A DNA stretch of 64,000 nucleotides, taken from NCBI GenBank assembly GCA_963826145.1, contig CAWGVW010000001.1, positions 496,001-560,000 on the forward strand, given 5' to 3'. Shown here piece by piece: positions 53,201-61,370 of this stretch. The notes below the pieces were generated by a model, which saw only the letters and a program-made list of their open reading frames with translations, was not told the DNA's origin and searched no databases. A program made the position numbers and the translations under genes. How positions within the stretch are numbered: position 1 is the first letter of the stretch; every line of letters starts with the position of its first letter. The stretch is from JBGPLJ01 sp963826145 (GTDB taxonomy: Bacteria > Pseudomonadota > Gammaproteobacteria > Steroidobacterales > Steroidobacteraceae).

Positions 53201-55109
53201 TATCTAGGAGCCGGGTGCGCACGGCTTCTACCGCTACCGGCGTGCCGGCCCGATGTTCGAGCTTGAAGTCCTGTATCCAGATCGTTTCGCCGGCCGCAAG
53301 CGTGAGCTGATACGGCTGCTCGCTGATCACCTTGAGCCCCATGTTTTCCATCATGGGCAGGACGTCGGAGATCGGGATCGGCTGCGAGCGCCGGTAGAGC
53401 TTCAGGTGCAGCTGCGCCGGCGGGTCGAGGTCCGAACGGTAGAGCCAGGTCCTGAGGCCGGTCGCTTCCTGATCGAGAGTCTCGAGGACTTCGACATCGG
53501 CGAGGGCTTCCGCCGCAGTGACGCCCGCCTGATAGGCGGGCGGAAATGCGCGTTCGAATCGTCGGGCGATTGCGAGACACCGGCCCTCGTCGAATTTCGC
53601 CGTCAGCGCATCGCGGAAGGCGTCCCACCACGTGCGAACGGCGCGGGCTATCCGGCGCTCGAGTTCCTGGGTGTCAACCTTGTGGTCATCGTCGGGGTCG
53701 GTGCGCACGAGCATGTGAGCGCGTGCGAGCACGGAGTCCGAGAGCTGCACCTGCGCTTCGATGGCCTTGCCGTGGAAGGCATCGAGCGCAATCGCCTCGA
53801 TGCGCTGGCGCACCTCCGTGTTGTAGTGGTCGCGCGGCACATAGACAAAGCAGGAATAGAAGCGGCGGAACGGATCCCGGCGGACGAAGAGGCGCACCTG
53901 CTGCCGCTCGTAGAGGTTGACGATGCCGCGCACGATCGCGATGAGATCCGTGACACCCGCCTGGAAAAGCTCATCGCGCGGGAAAGTCTCGAGCACGTGC
54001 ATGACGGCTTTGGCGTCGTGGCTCTGCGAGGCGAGACCGAAGTGATCGAAGACCTGGCTGACTTTGTGGCGCAGGACCGGAATCTCGCGGGGGCTGCGGC
54101 TATAGGCGCTCGAGGTCCACAGGCCCAGGAACCGATGCTCGCCGGTGACGGCGCCGCGGCCGTCGAAGGTCTTGAGGCTCACGTAGTCGAGATAACTCGG
54201 GCGATGCACCGTCGCAACCGAATTCGCCTTGGTGATCACGAGGAGTTCGCGCTCCCGTGCGCGCGCGCGGATGTCACCCGTAAGCCTGGTCGAGCGCGGC
54301 CGCGTGCCACCCGGCCGATTCGAACGCAGGATCCCAAGACCGCTGGCCACGTCCGGCTTCAGCAGGTCGTGCTCACGACCGCGCTCGAGCGTGTAGTGCC
54401 GGTAGCCGAGGAGCGTGAATTGATTCGCCTCCATCCAGTCAATGAGTGCGCGTGCTTCCTGCACCTCGCTTGCGGGCATCGGCGGCGGCGACGCCTTGAG
54501 CTCGGCAGCAAGGTCCCGCAGACGGCGACGCATTGCCTGCCAGTCGGCGACGGCAACGCGCACGTCGTGCAGCGTCGCACGCAGGCTCGCCGCAATCTGA
54601 TCGAGCCGCACGGGATCGGTTTCCCGGTCGATCTCGAAGAGCTGCCACGACTCCGCGCGCGCGCCCTTCGCAGGTGCGGAGTGGATCCGCCGCAAATCGC
54701 CCTGCGGGCTGCGTTCGACGTTGATCACCGGGTGCACGATTAGGTGCACGGCGCATTCGCGCTGCTTGAACACGATGCCGAGGGAATCCACGAGGAACGG
54801 CATGTCGTCGGTTACAACCGCGACGATCGTGTGACGTGAGGTCCAGCCGTCGGTCGCAGGATCGGGATTGAAGACGCGAATGAGCGGCACGCCGGGCTTG
54901 CGCCGCACGCCGAGCGCGAGGTGGGCCAACGCGGCGGCGGCCAGATTCTCGAGCGAGCGCTCGCGCAGATCCTCCTCCGCGACGTGGTGGTAGTACGCAC
55001 GGATGAAACTTGCAGCGAGCGGGGCGCGGATCCGCGTGCGGCGGCGGCCTGCGAGCTTGACAATGCGTTCAATCAGCGCGAGTCGCGCAGCGGGGACTTT
55101 GCCGAGCAT
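50277..55109 (-). CDS. gdhB: NAD-dependent glutamate dehydrogenase, large (about 180 kDa) type
   Basis: A 1,610-residue enzyme; ATG 55109 is chosen because MLGKVPAARLALIERIVK is the family-like start, although ATG 55196 is possible. The long N-terminal regulatory region holds ACT-like segments (about 80-450). The catalytic domain (about 700-1200) has GAKGGFFPKRLP, KKMAITARGGWECVKRHF and DFTVAGIGDMAGDVFGNGLLQS with the active-site Lys and Asp. It deaminates glutamate to 2-oxoglutarate and ammonia with NAD+. It lies divergent from hpd, so amino-acid catabolic genes face each other. Eight bases separate its stop from the glycosyltransferase pseudogene. Confidence 0.94.
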   Translation of the reverse strand: MLGKVPAARLALIERIVKLAGRRRTRIRAPLAASFIRAYYHHVAEEDLRERSLENLAAAALAHLALGVRRKPGVPLIRVFNPDPATDGWTSRHTIVAVVTDDMPFLVDSLGIVFKQRECAVHLIVHPVINVERSPQGDLRRIHSAPAKGARAESWQLFEIDRETDPVRLDQIAASLRATLHDVRVAVADWQAMRRRLRDLAAELKASPPPMPASEVQEARALIDWMEANQFTLLGYRHYTLERGREHDLLKPDVASGLGILRSNRPGGTRPRSTRLTGDIRARARERELLVITKANSVATVHRPSYLDYVSLKTFDGRGAVTGEHRFLGLWTSSAYSRSPREIPVLRHKVSQVFDHFGLASQSHDAKAVMHVLETFPRDELFQAGVTDLIAIVRGIVNLYERQQVRLFVRRDPFRRFYSCFVYVPRDHYNTEVRQRIEAIALDAFHGKAIEAQVQLSDSVLARAHMLVRTDPDDDHKVDTQELERRIARAVRTWWDAFRDALTAKFDEGRCLAIARRFERAFPPAYQAGVTAAEALADVEVLETLDQEATGLRTWLYRSDLDPPAQLHLKLYRRSQPIPISDVLPMMENMGLKVISEQPYQLTLAAGETIWIQDFKLEHRAGTPVAVEAVRTRLLDTFTNVWFGRAENDGFNRLVLAAGLDWRQTVVLRAICRYIVQTGIPFSQAYMEQVLADNAKLGAVLAQLFAALFDPALESRARNVAVGKLARAFDSAIEKVARLDEDRILRAFRAIIDATLRTNFFQKSASGEAKPYLSFKLDPQKIPELPLPRPMFEIFVYSPRVEGVHLRKGHVARGGIRWSDRREDFRTEVLGLMKAQNVKNTLIVPVGAKGGFFPKRLPASGREEIQREVVSCYQTFIRGLLDLTDNIVRDRIVPPAATVRRDGDDPYLVVAADKGTATFSDIANALSAEYGFWLGDAFASGGSAGYDHKKMAITARGGWECVKRHFREMGIDTQSQDFTVAGIGDMAGDVFGNGLLQSKHIRLLAAFNHQHIFLDPNAATSSSFRERERLFKLPRSSWDDYNRKLISKGGGVYSRQLKSITLSGEAQHMLGLASNTATPQDVIRAILRMPVDLLWNGGIGTYVKASTETNLDIGDRANDGVRVNGKDVAAKVIGEGGNLGCSQRGRVEYALKGGRINTDFIDNSAGVNCSDVEVNIKILLNAVVASGRLSLKDRNRLLASMTNEVAALVLRNNYLQSQAVSTLEAQARERLPEHVHVMRALERSGELNAALEYLPNDEAVDERRKLSKGLTRPELAIILSYSKIWLYNKLIHSDVPEDNYLSRELVRYFPTPIQKRYGRGLRRHRLRREIIATATTNSLVNRMGPVFAIRTQQDTGAEVAQIARAYSIAREVFAMRELWAEIESLDNRIATEVQYTMMNQTSRLVRHMTYRLLADRGGSLDIEERVSRMRPGVVALTTALPGVLIGAELASHQSKMAALATAGVSERIARQIANLAPLNSALDIVEIAATADIDVPFTSRVYFLVGDTLSLDWLREQIEKLTVEGHWQAVARSALRDNLYALQRQIVGKVLGTRRRRTANPAATVAAWVTAHRPEVEHLQQALKEMRTGPEADFPTLSVALQAVRRLAPA

Positions 55110-55268
55110 GGGGTGCGGTTTCTCGCCAGTCGGGTTGTTCGAGTTCCTTCGACGACGGCGCTGATGATACGCGGAACGCTTGTGGATCGTCGCCATGCAG
55201 CCGCGGTTCGTGCGCTGCAAAATTGGATACAACTTCCGGGCTTTCGGACGAAGGGTGCCGGCAAAATC

Positions 55269-55274
55269 TATAAT
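55269..55274 (+). promoter_or_regulatory. Perfect -10 element close to the hpd start
   Basis: TATAAT at 55269-55274, seven bases before the ATG at 55282. No convincing -35 element is seen at the expected distance and no Shine-Dalgarno sequence lies between. Transcription would begin at or next to the start codon. Confidence 0.4.
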
Positions 55275-55281
55275 GCGCGCC

Positions 55282-56334
55282 ATGAACACTCCCATCGACA
55301 ACCCCATGGGCACCGACGGTTTCGAGTTCGTCGAATACACGGCGCCCGATCCCGAGCTGCTGCGCAGCCTCTTCGAACGCATGGGCTTCGCTGTGGTCGC
55401 GCGCCACCGCTCGAAGAACGTGACGCTGCACCGGCAAGGCAACGTCAATTTCATCATCAACGCCGAACCCGACAGCTTCGCGCAGAAGTTTGCGCGCACG
55501 CACGGACCGTCGGTCTGCGCGATGGGATTTCGGGTGAAGGACGCGGCGGCCGCGCTGAAGCTCGCGATCTCGCATGGCGCAAAGCCGGTTGCGAGCGCCG
55601 TCGGCCCGATGGAACTCAACATTCCCGCGATCGAAGGCATCGGCGGCAGCCTCATCTATCTCGTCGATCGCTACGGCGATCAGAGCATCTACGACGTCGA
55701 CTTCCGGCCGACGGCGGCGGCGAAGGACGCGGACATCGCGGGCCTGAGCGAGATCGATCACCTCACCCACAACGTGCGTCGCGGCAACATGAATGTCTGG
55801 GCCGGGTTCTACCAGCGCCTCTTCAACTTCCGCGAGATCCGCTACTTCGACATCGAGGGACGCAAGACCGGGCTCTTGAGCCGCGCGATGACGAGCCCCT
55901 GCGGCAAGATCCGCATCCCGATCAATGAATCGCAGGATGACAAGTCGCAGATCGAGGAATACCTGAAGGAGTATCGCGGCGAAGGCATCCAGCACATCGC
56001 GCTCGCAACGCGCGATATCGTGAAGAGCGTCGATGTCCTGCGGAGCCGCGGCGTCGAGTTCCAGGACACGCCGGAGAGCTATTACGAAGGCGTCGCGAAG
56101 CGCGTGATCGGACACAAGGAAGACCTGGCGGCGCTCAAGGCCCGCCGCATCCTCATCGACGGCAATCCGTCGAAAGGCGAGGGCGTGCTGCTCCAGATCT
56201 TCACGCAGACCGTCATCGGCCCGATCTTCTTCGAGATCATCCAGCGCAAGGGCAACGAAGGCTTCGGCGAAGGCAACTTCCAGGCGCTCTTCGAATCGAT
56301 CGAAGCCGACCAGGAACGCCGCGGCGTTCTGTAA
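55282..56334 (+). CDS. hpd: 4-hydroxyphenylpyruvate dioxygenase
   Basis: A 350-residue enzyme of tyrosine catabolism, converting 4-hydroxyphenylpyruvate to homogentisate. Two vicinal-oxygen-chelate domains are present. Iron ligands are His in EIDHLTHNV, His in GIQHIALAT and Glu in IFFEIIQRKGNEGFGEGNF. ATG 55282 is used; ATG 55273 would add three residues. No homogentisate dioxygenase gene is in the window. The gene is divergent from gdhB. Confidence 0.96.
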   Translation: MNTPIDNPMGTDGFEFVEYTAPDPELLRSLFERMGFAVVARHRSKNVTLHRQGNVNFIINAEPDSFAQKFARTHGPSVCAMGFRVKDAAAALKLAISHGAKPVASAVGPMELNIPAIEGIGGSLIYLVDRYGDQSIYDVDFRPTAAAKDADIAGLSEIDHLTHNVRRGNMNVWAGFYQRLFNFREIRYFDIEGRKTGLLSRAMTSPCGKIRIPINESQDDKSQIEEYLKEYRGEGIQHIALATRDIVKSVDVLRSRGVEFQDTPESYYEGVAKRVIGHKEDLAALKARRILIDGNPSKGEGVLLQIFTQTVIGPIFFEIIQRKGNEGFGEGNFQALFESIEADQERRGVL

Positions 56335-56351
56335 CTGAAGGAACTTCAATC

Positions 56352-58382
56352 ATGCTGAAGTACGGCTTGGCGGTCGTGATGACCGGGATTGCCTCCGTTA
56401 CGCTCGCGGCCGATCCGTTGCCGCCGCCCATGGGGGTGCAGGTCGGCGACATGAACCGCAAGGTCGAGGCGTGTACCGACTTTTTCGAATACGCCAACGG
56501 CACCTGGCGCGCGGAGAATCCGATTCCGGCGAGCATGTCGCGCTGGAGCCGCCGCTGGCAGGCGGGCGAATCTTCCAAGGACAAGCTCGAGGCCATCCTC
56601 AAGGAAACGTCGTCCAATCCCACGACCGCGCGCGGCAGCGTCGAGCGGTTGACCGGCGACTTCTATTCGGCCTGCATGAACGAGGCGAAGATCGAGAGCC
56701 TCGGTGCGAAGCCGCTCGCTCCTCAGTTCGCCGAGATCGACGCGATCGGCAACCGCAAGGATCTGCAGGGCGCCATCGCGCGCTTTCATCGGCTGGGCAT
56801 CGCCGTGCCCTTCCTGCTCTACGGGCTTTCCGACAGCCACGAGCCGACGAACGTCATCGCGCAAGTGATTGCGGGCGGCCTCGGCATGCCGGATCGCGAC
56901 TATTACGTCAGCACGGAAGCCCGCTTCGTTGAAGCGCGCGACAAATATCGCGCGCACGTCGCCAAGCTGCTAGAGGCAGCGGGCATCAACACGGCCGCGG
57001 TGCCGGCTGCCGTCGAGACGATTATGCGCATGGAAACGAGCCTCGCGACGGCGTCGCTCGACAACGTCGCGCTGCGCGATCCGCAGGCGACCGATCACAA
57101 GATGACGCTGGCGGATCTGCAGAAGCTCACGCCGCACTTCGACTGGTCGGCTTACGGCAAGCGCATGGACGTGAGTTTCGTAGAGCTGAATCTCACCGAA
57201 CCGAAATTCATCGCTGAGGTCGACCGCCAGCTCGCCGCGACGTCCATCGCCGACTGGAAGACGTATCTCAAATGGCACCTCGTCGCCTTTGCCGCACCGT
57301 CGCTTTCCTCGACGTTCGTGAACGAGGATTTCGCGTTCAACGGCGCCTATCTCAACGGCGCCACCGAGATGAAGCCGCGCTGGAAGCGCTGCGTGGAGTC
57401 GACCGACCAGCAGCTCGGCGAGGCGCTCGGAAAACTCTACGTCGAGAAATATTTTCCGCCCGAGGCCAAGGCGCGCATGCAGGAAATGGTCGCGAACCTG
57501 CGCCTTGCGATGGGTGAAACGATTCATGGCCTCGCGTGGATGAGCGATGAGACCAAGCAGAAGGCGCTCGAAAAACTCTCGACCTTCAATCCGAAGATCG
57601 GCTATCCGGATCGCTGGAAGGACTACAGCCACGTGCCGGTCAGCCGCGATTCCTACTGGGACGACGTGCTCGCCGGCCAGAAATTCGGAGTCGATGACAA
57701 CCTTGCCACTATCAGCAAGCCCGTCGATCGCGGCCGCTGGGGGCTGACGCCACCGACCTCCGACGCGTACTACAACCCGCTCCTCAACGAAATCGTGTTT
57801 CCGGCCGGTATCTTGCAACCGCCCGCGTTCACGCTCGCTGCGAGCGATGCCGTGAACTACGGCGCCATCGGCGTCGTCATCGGACACGAGATCAGCCACG
57901 GCTTCGACGACGAGGGTGCGCAGTTCGACGCGCAGGGGCGCCTCAAGAACTGGTGGACGGACGCGGACCTGAAGCAATTCCAGGCGCGCACCGCCTGTGT
58001 TGTGAAGCAGTTCGACGGCTACTTCGTCGAGCCTGGCATTCACACCAACGGCAAGCTCGTGCTCGGCGAGAGCATCGGCGATCTCGCGGGAGCGCGTATC
58101 GCTTTCCGCGCGCTCGAAATCTCGCGGCGGGGCAAGCCGCCGCTGCCGACGATCGACGGCTTCACGCCGGAGCAGCAGTTCTTCATCGCCTGGGGACAGT
58201 TCCGCGGCGATGCCGTGCGGCCGGAATTCGCGCGCACGATGGTGCAGGGAGATCCGCACCCGATCGGCAAGTTCCGCGTGATCGGACCGCTGTCGAACCT
58301 GCCGGAATTCCGCAAGGCATTCTCCTGCCCGGCGAACGCACCCATGGTGCGGCCCGAGTCGGAACGCTGCGACGTCTGGTAG
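56352..58382 (+). CDS. pepO: M13-family zinc metallopeptidase (PepO/neprilysin-like)
   Basis: A 676-residue exported peptidase with signal peptide (cut near LAA-DPLPP) and AAGGAAC upstream of ATG 56352. The zinc site is VVIGHEISHGFDDEG (HExxH) with the third ligand Glu in GESIGDLAGARIAF (ExxxD). The end WGQFRGDAVRPEF...HPIGKFRVIGPLSNLPEF and the CDVW terminus are family hallmarks. It cleaves oligopeptides in the periplasm. It follows hpd by 17 nt. Confidence 0.95.
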   Translation: MLKYGLAVVMTGIASVTLAADPLPPPMGVQVGDMNRKVEACTDFFEYANGTWRAENPIPASMSRWSRRWQAGESSKDKLEAILKETSSNPTTARGSVERLTGDFYSACMNEAKIESLGAKPLAPQFAEIDAIGNRKDLQGAIARFHRLGIAVPFLLYGLSDSHEPTNVIAQVIAGGLGMPDRDYYVSTEARFVEARDKYRAHVAKLLEAAGINTAAVPAAVETIMRMETSLATASLDNVALRDPQATDHKMTLADLQKLTPHFDWSAYGKRMDVSFVELNLTEPKFIAEVDRQLAATSIADWKTYLKWHLVAFAAPSLSSTFVNEDFAFNGAYLNGATEMKPRWKRCVESTDQQLGEALGKLYVEKYFPPEAKARMQEMVANLRLAMGETIHGLAWMSDETKQKALEKLSTFNPKIGYPDRWKDYSHVPVSRDSYWDDVLAGQKFGVDDNLATISKPVDRGRWGLTPPTSDAYYNPLLNEIVFPAGILQPPAFTLAASDAVNYGAIGVVIGHEISHGFDDEGAQFDAQGRLKNWWTDADLKQFQARTACVVKQFDGYFVEPGIHTNGKLVLGESIGDLAGARIAFRALEISRRGKPPLPTIDGFTPEQQFFIAWGQFRGDAVRPEFARTMVQGDPHPIGKFRVIGPLSNLPEFRKAFSCPANAPMVRPESERCDVW

Positions 58383-58400
58383 TCGGGGACCTGTCGCCGC

Positions 58401-59510
58401 CTACGGCCGATGCGGCCGCGCCAGATAATCCCGGCTCTGCATCTCGATGAGGCGGCTCGTCGTGCGCTGAAACTCGAAGGCGAGCCGCTTGCCGTGGTAG
58501 AGCTCGACGATCGGCACCGCCGCGGAAATGATCAGGTTCACGGCGCGATCGTAGAGCTCGTCCACGAGCGCGATGAAGCGCCGCGCCTGATCTTCGGTCG
58601 ACGGACCGAATTGCGGCACGTTCGACACGAGGACCGTGTGGAACTCGTGCGCGATCTCGATGTAATCGTCCTGGCTGCGCGGGCCATCGCAGATCGCGCG
58701 GAAGTCGAACCAGACAATGCCGTCATCGAGCCGGCGGTAGGGAATCGGACGATCGGCGATGTCGAGCGAGCCGTCGGATGAGCCAGCCGATCCGCCCACG
58801 GCCACGAACGCCTCGTTCAGCTTTCCATCGGCATCCGGCGTACCGCTCAGTTGAAAGATCATCGCGCGCTCGAGTTGTCGCAGCCGGTAATCGACGCCGT
58901 GGTCGACCTGCATGACGTCGACGTTCGCTTCGATGAGCGCGATCGCTGCGAGGAAGCGCTGCCGTTGCAATCCGTCGCGATAGAGGTCGTGCGGCGGTAC
59001 GTTTGAAGTCGCAACGAGCGCGACGCCGCGCCGGAACAATCCTTCGAAGAGCGTTCCGAGCAACATCGCGTCGGCGATGTCGGTGACGAAGAATTCGTCG
59101 AAGCACAGCACGCGCGTGCGCCGGGCGATGCGGTGCGCCACCACTTCGAGCGGATTCGCGCGGTGCTTCAGCCGCCCGAGCTCGACGTGCAGGTCGTGCA
59201 TGAAACGGTGAAAGTGCGTGCGCCGGCGCTCGACGATCGGGAGCGTGTCATAGAAAAGATCCATCACGAGCGTCTTGCCGCGCCCGACGCCGCCCCAGAG
59301 ATACACGCCGCGCGGCGGCGTGAGCATCGCGCGCTTCGGCATCCAGCGGATGAGCCTGCGCCGCCAGAATCCATAGCGCCGAGGATGTTCGACGACCTCG
59401 ACGCGCAGCGTGTCCAGCCGCTCGACCGCAAGCCTCTGCGCGGGATCGGCCGCGATCTGTCGGCCGGCGATCAGTTCCCCGTAGCGGTCAGCGAGTGTTG
59501 CACTGGTCAC
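58401..59510 (-). CDS. zapE: Cell division ATPase ZapE (AFG1-like)
   Basis: A 369-residue P-loop ATPase with GTG start. Walker A GVYLWGGVGRGKTLVMDLF (about residues 68-86), Walker B VLCFDEFFVTDIADAML and the sensor region LVATSNVPPHDLYRDGLQR are the AFG1/ZapE hallmarks. In E. coli ZapE binds FtsZ rings during constriction under stress. It overlaps no neighbour and converges with pepO. Confidence 0.94.
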   Translation of the reverse strand: MTSATLADRYGELIAGRQIAADPAQRLAVERLDTLRVEVVEHPRRYGFWRRRLIRWMPKRAMLTPPRGVYLWGGVGRGKTLVMDLFYDTLPIVERRRTHFHRFMHDLHVELGRLKHRANPLEVVAHRIARRTRVLCFDEFFVTDIADAMLLGTLFEGLFRRGVALVATSNVPPHDLYRDGLQRQRFLAAIALIEANVDVMQVDHGVDYRLRQLERAMIFQLSGTPDADGKLNEAFVAVGGSAGSSDGSLDIADRPIPYRRLDDGIVWFDFRAICDGPRSQDDYIEIAHEFHTVLVSNVPQFGPSTEDQARRFIALVDELYDRAVNLIISAAVPIVELYHGKRLAFEFQRTTSRLIEMQSRDYLARPHRP

Positions 59511-59526
59511 GAGCGCCGACGGGGTC

Positions 59527-61128
59527 CTACAGGCTCTGGTAGTTCGGACCGGAGCCGCCTTCCGGCGTGACCCAGTTGATGATCTGGTACGGGTCCTTGA
59601 TGTCGCAGGCCTTGCAGTGCACGCAGTTCGCTGCGTTGATCTGCAGGCGCTTGCCGCCGCTCCCGTCGTCGATCATCTCGTAGACGTTTGCCGGACAGAA
59701 ATTCGTGCAGGGATTGCCGAATTCCGTCACGCAGCGCGTCGCGCAGATATTCGTGTCCGCGACGTGCAGGTGTGCGGGCTGCGCCTCATCGTGGGTCGTC
59801 GCCGCGAAGAACACGGAGGCGAGCCGGTCGCGCGGCGGCAGCGTGCGGTCAGTCCAGCCGCGATCGGGCGATTCATACTGGTCGAGCTTCTCGATCGCGG
59901 CGTAGCTCGCCGAATTCTTGAGCGTCCAGGGAAGCTTGCCGGCCGTCACCGTTTCGAGCCCGCCGATTGCGAGCCCGAACCAGAGTCCCCGCTTGAACCC
60001 CGGCTTGAAATTGCGGACCTTCTTCAGCTCCTGGCCACCGGCGGATGCGCGCCACTTCACATCGAAGCCGGTGCTCGACGAGGTTTCCGCGTAGTGCTCG
60101 GCCGCGAGCACGCCCGAGCGAATGGCCTGGTGAATGCCCTTGATCTTCGGCACGTTGACGGTGCCACCGGCGTCGCCGATGAGGAGCGCGCCCGGCATCT
60201 CGAGCTTCGGCAGCGACTGCCATCCGCCCGCGGCGATCGTGCGCGCACCGGCCGAAATGATTTCACCGCCCTCGAGCAGCGGCTTGACGCTGGGATGGTT
60301 TTTGAACTGCTGGAACGCCTCGAAAGGCTTGAAGCGCGGATCCTCGTAGTCGAGCCCGACTACGAAGCCGACGTAGGCGCGATCGTCCGTGAGGTGGTAG
60401 ACAAAGCTGCCACCGTAAGTGCGATTGTCGAGCGGCCAGCCGATCGTGTGCTCGATGCGCCCGGGTTGCCCGCGGCCTTTCGCGAGCTGCCAGAGTTCCT
60501 TGAGGCCGAGCCCGTAGGTTTGCGGTGACTTGCCTTCGTCGAGCTTGAAGCGACGAATCAGCTGCTTTGAAAGACTCCCGCGGCAGCCTTCCGCAAGCAT
60601 CGTGATCTTTGCGCGCACATCCGCGCCTGGCGTGTAGTTCGGTCCCGGTTTGCCATCCTTACCGATGCCCATGTCGCCGATGCGCACGCCCGCCACGGAG
60701 CCGTCGTCGTTGAAAAGAACATCGGCCGCGGCGAATCCCGGAAACACGTCGACACCGAGCTGTTCAGCGCGCGCACCGAGAAGCGGCGTCAGCTGGCCGA
60801 GCGACACGATGACGTTGCCGTGGTTCTTCATCTGCGGCGGCGTGAGCATCCTCCAGCGGCCTTTGCGCGTGAGGAGCGCGAACTCGTCGTGCGACGCCGG
60901 TACGCAGATCGCGGGCGGTGTCTTGCGCCAGTCCGGGAGCAGCGCATCGAGCGGCTCGCATTCCATCACCGCACCGGAAAGCGAGTGCGCGCCAAGCGCG
61001 GAGCCCTTCTCGAGGAGGCACACCGTGAGATCGCTCTTGAGCTGCTTCAGCCGGATGGCGCAGGTGAGACCCGCGGGGCCGCCGCCGATGATGACGACGT
61101 CATACTCCATCACATCGCGGTCGGTCAT
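59527..61128 (-). CDS. Electron-transfer flavoprotein-ubiquinone oxidoreductase
   Basis: A 533-residue membrane-associated flavoprotein passing electrons from ETF (fatty-acid and amino-acid dehydrogenases) to ubiquinone. The FAD Rossmann motif VVIIGGGPAGLTCAIRLKQ is at about residues 10-28. LLIGDAGGTVNVPKIKGIHQ is the second FAD segment. The 4Fe-4S cluster domain ends the protein with CVTEFGNPCTNFCPANVYE and NCVHCKACDIKDP. Full length for the family. Same strand as zapE. Confidence 0.96.
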   Translation of the reverse strand: MTDRDVMEYDVVIIGGGPAGLTCAIRLKQLKSDLTVCLLEKGSALGAHSLSGAVMECEPLDALLPDWRKTPPAICVPASHDEFALLTRKGRWRMLTPPQMKNHGNVIVSLGQLTPLLGARAEQLGVDVFPGFAAADVLFNDDGSVAGVRIGDMGIGKDGKPGPNYTPGADVRAKITMLAEGCRGSLSKQLIRRFKLDEGKSPQTYGLGLKELWQLAKGRGQPGRIEHTIGWPLDNRTYGGSFVYHLTDDRAYVGFVVGLDYEDPRFKPFEAFQQFKNHPSVKPLLEGGEIISAGARTIAAGGWQSLPKLEMPGALLIGDAGGTVNVPKIKGIHQAIRSGVLAAEHYAETSSSTGFDVKWRASAGGQELKKVRNFKPGFKRGLWFGLAIGGLETVTAGKLPWTLKNSASYAAIEKLDQYESPDRGWTDRTLPPRDRLASVFFAATTHDEAQPAHLHVADTNICATRCVTEFGNPCTNFCPANVYEMIDDGSGGKRLQINAANCVHCKACDIKDPYQIINWVTPEGGSGPNYQSL

Positions 61129-61198
61129 GGTGGCGCGTGGCTCGCAACAAAGTGGGCGGGCTGAAAATCTAACACATCGGACAGCACGCGGGCGCTGG

Positions 61199-61293
61199 TG
61201 TCGGGAAGCCCTTTCGGGATCGTGAAAAACAGGATGTTTTTCCCGAAGCCTACAGGGATGTATTCACGGCGGTCCCGAAAGGGCTTCCCGACA
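61199..61293. repeat. 21-bp inverted repeat between divergent ETF-QO and fumarase genes
   Basis: Perfect 21-bp arms at 61199-61219 and 61273-61293 (TGTCGGGAAGCCCTTTCGGG and its complement), with a second inner pair GTGAA/TTCAC (61222-61226 and 61263-61267). The loop contains CAGGATG and CAGGGATG words. It differs from the GGGG(T/A)CAG elements and looks like a separate REP-like family. Confidence 0.85.
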
Positions 61294-61370
61294 TCAGCGC
61301 CTTCCTTTGTCGCCATGCGTCCGAGCTGCTACGTTAGCGGCCCGCCCGCAATCCACCCCGGGTTGTCGCC

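Noticed and set aside
50889..54743. Long plus-strand frames opposite gdhB
   Set aside because: Antisense to an intact 1,610-residue dehydrogenase; no family resemblance.
56970..58259. 429-residue minus-strand frame opposite the M13 peptidase
   Set aside because: Shadow frame; the peptidase motifs are all on the plus strand.
61125..61316. 63-residue minus-strand frame between ETF-QO and fumarase
   Set aside because: Most of it is the 21-bp inverted repeat and its loop; no coding signal beyond the open frame.
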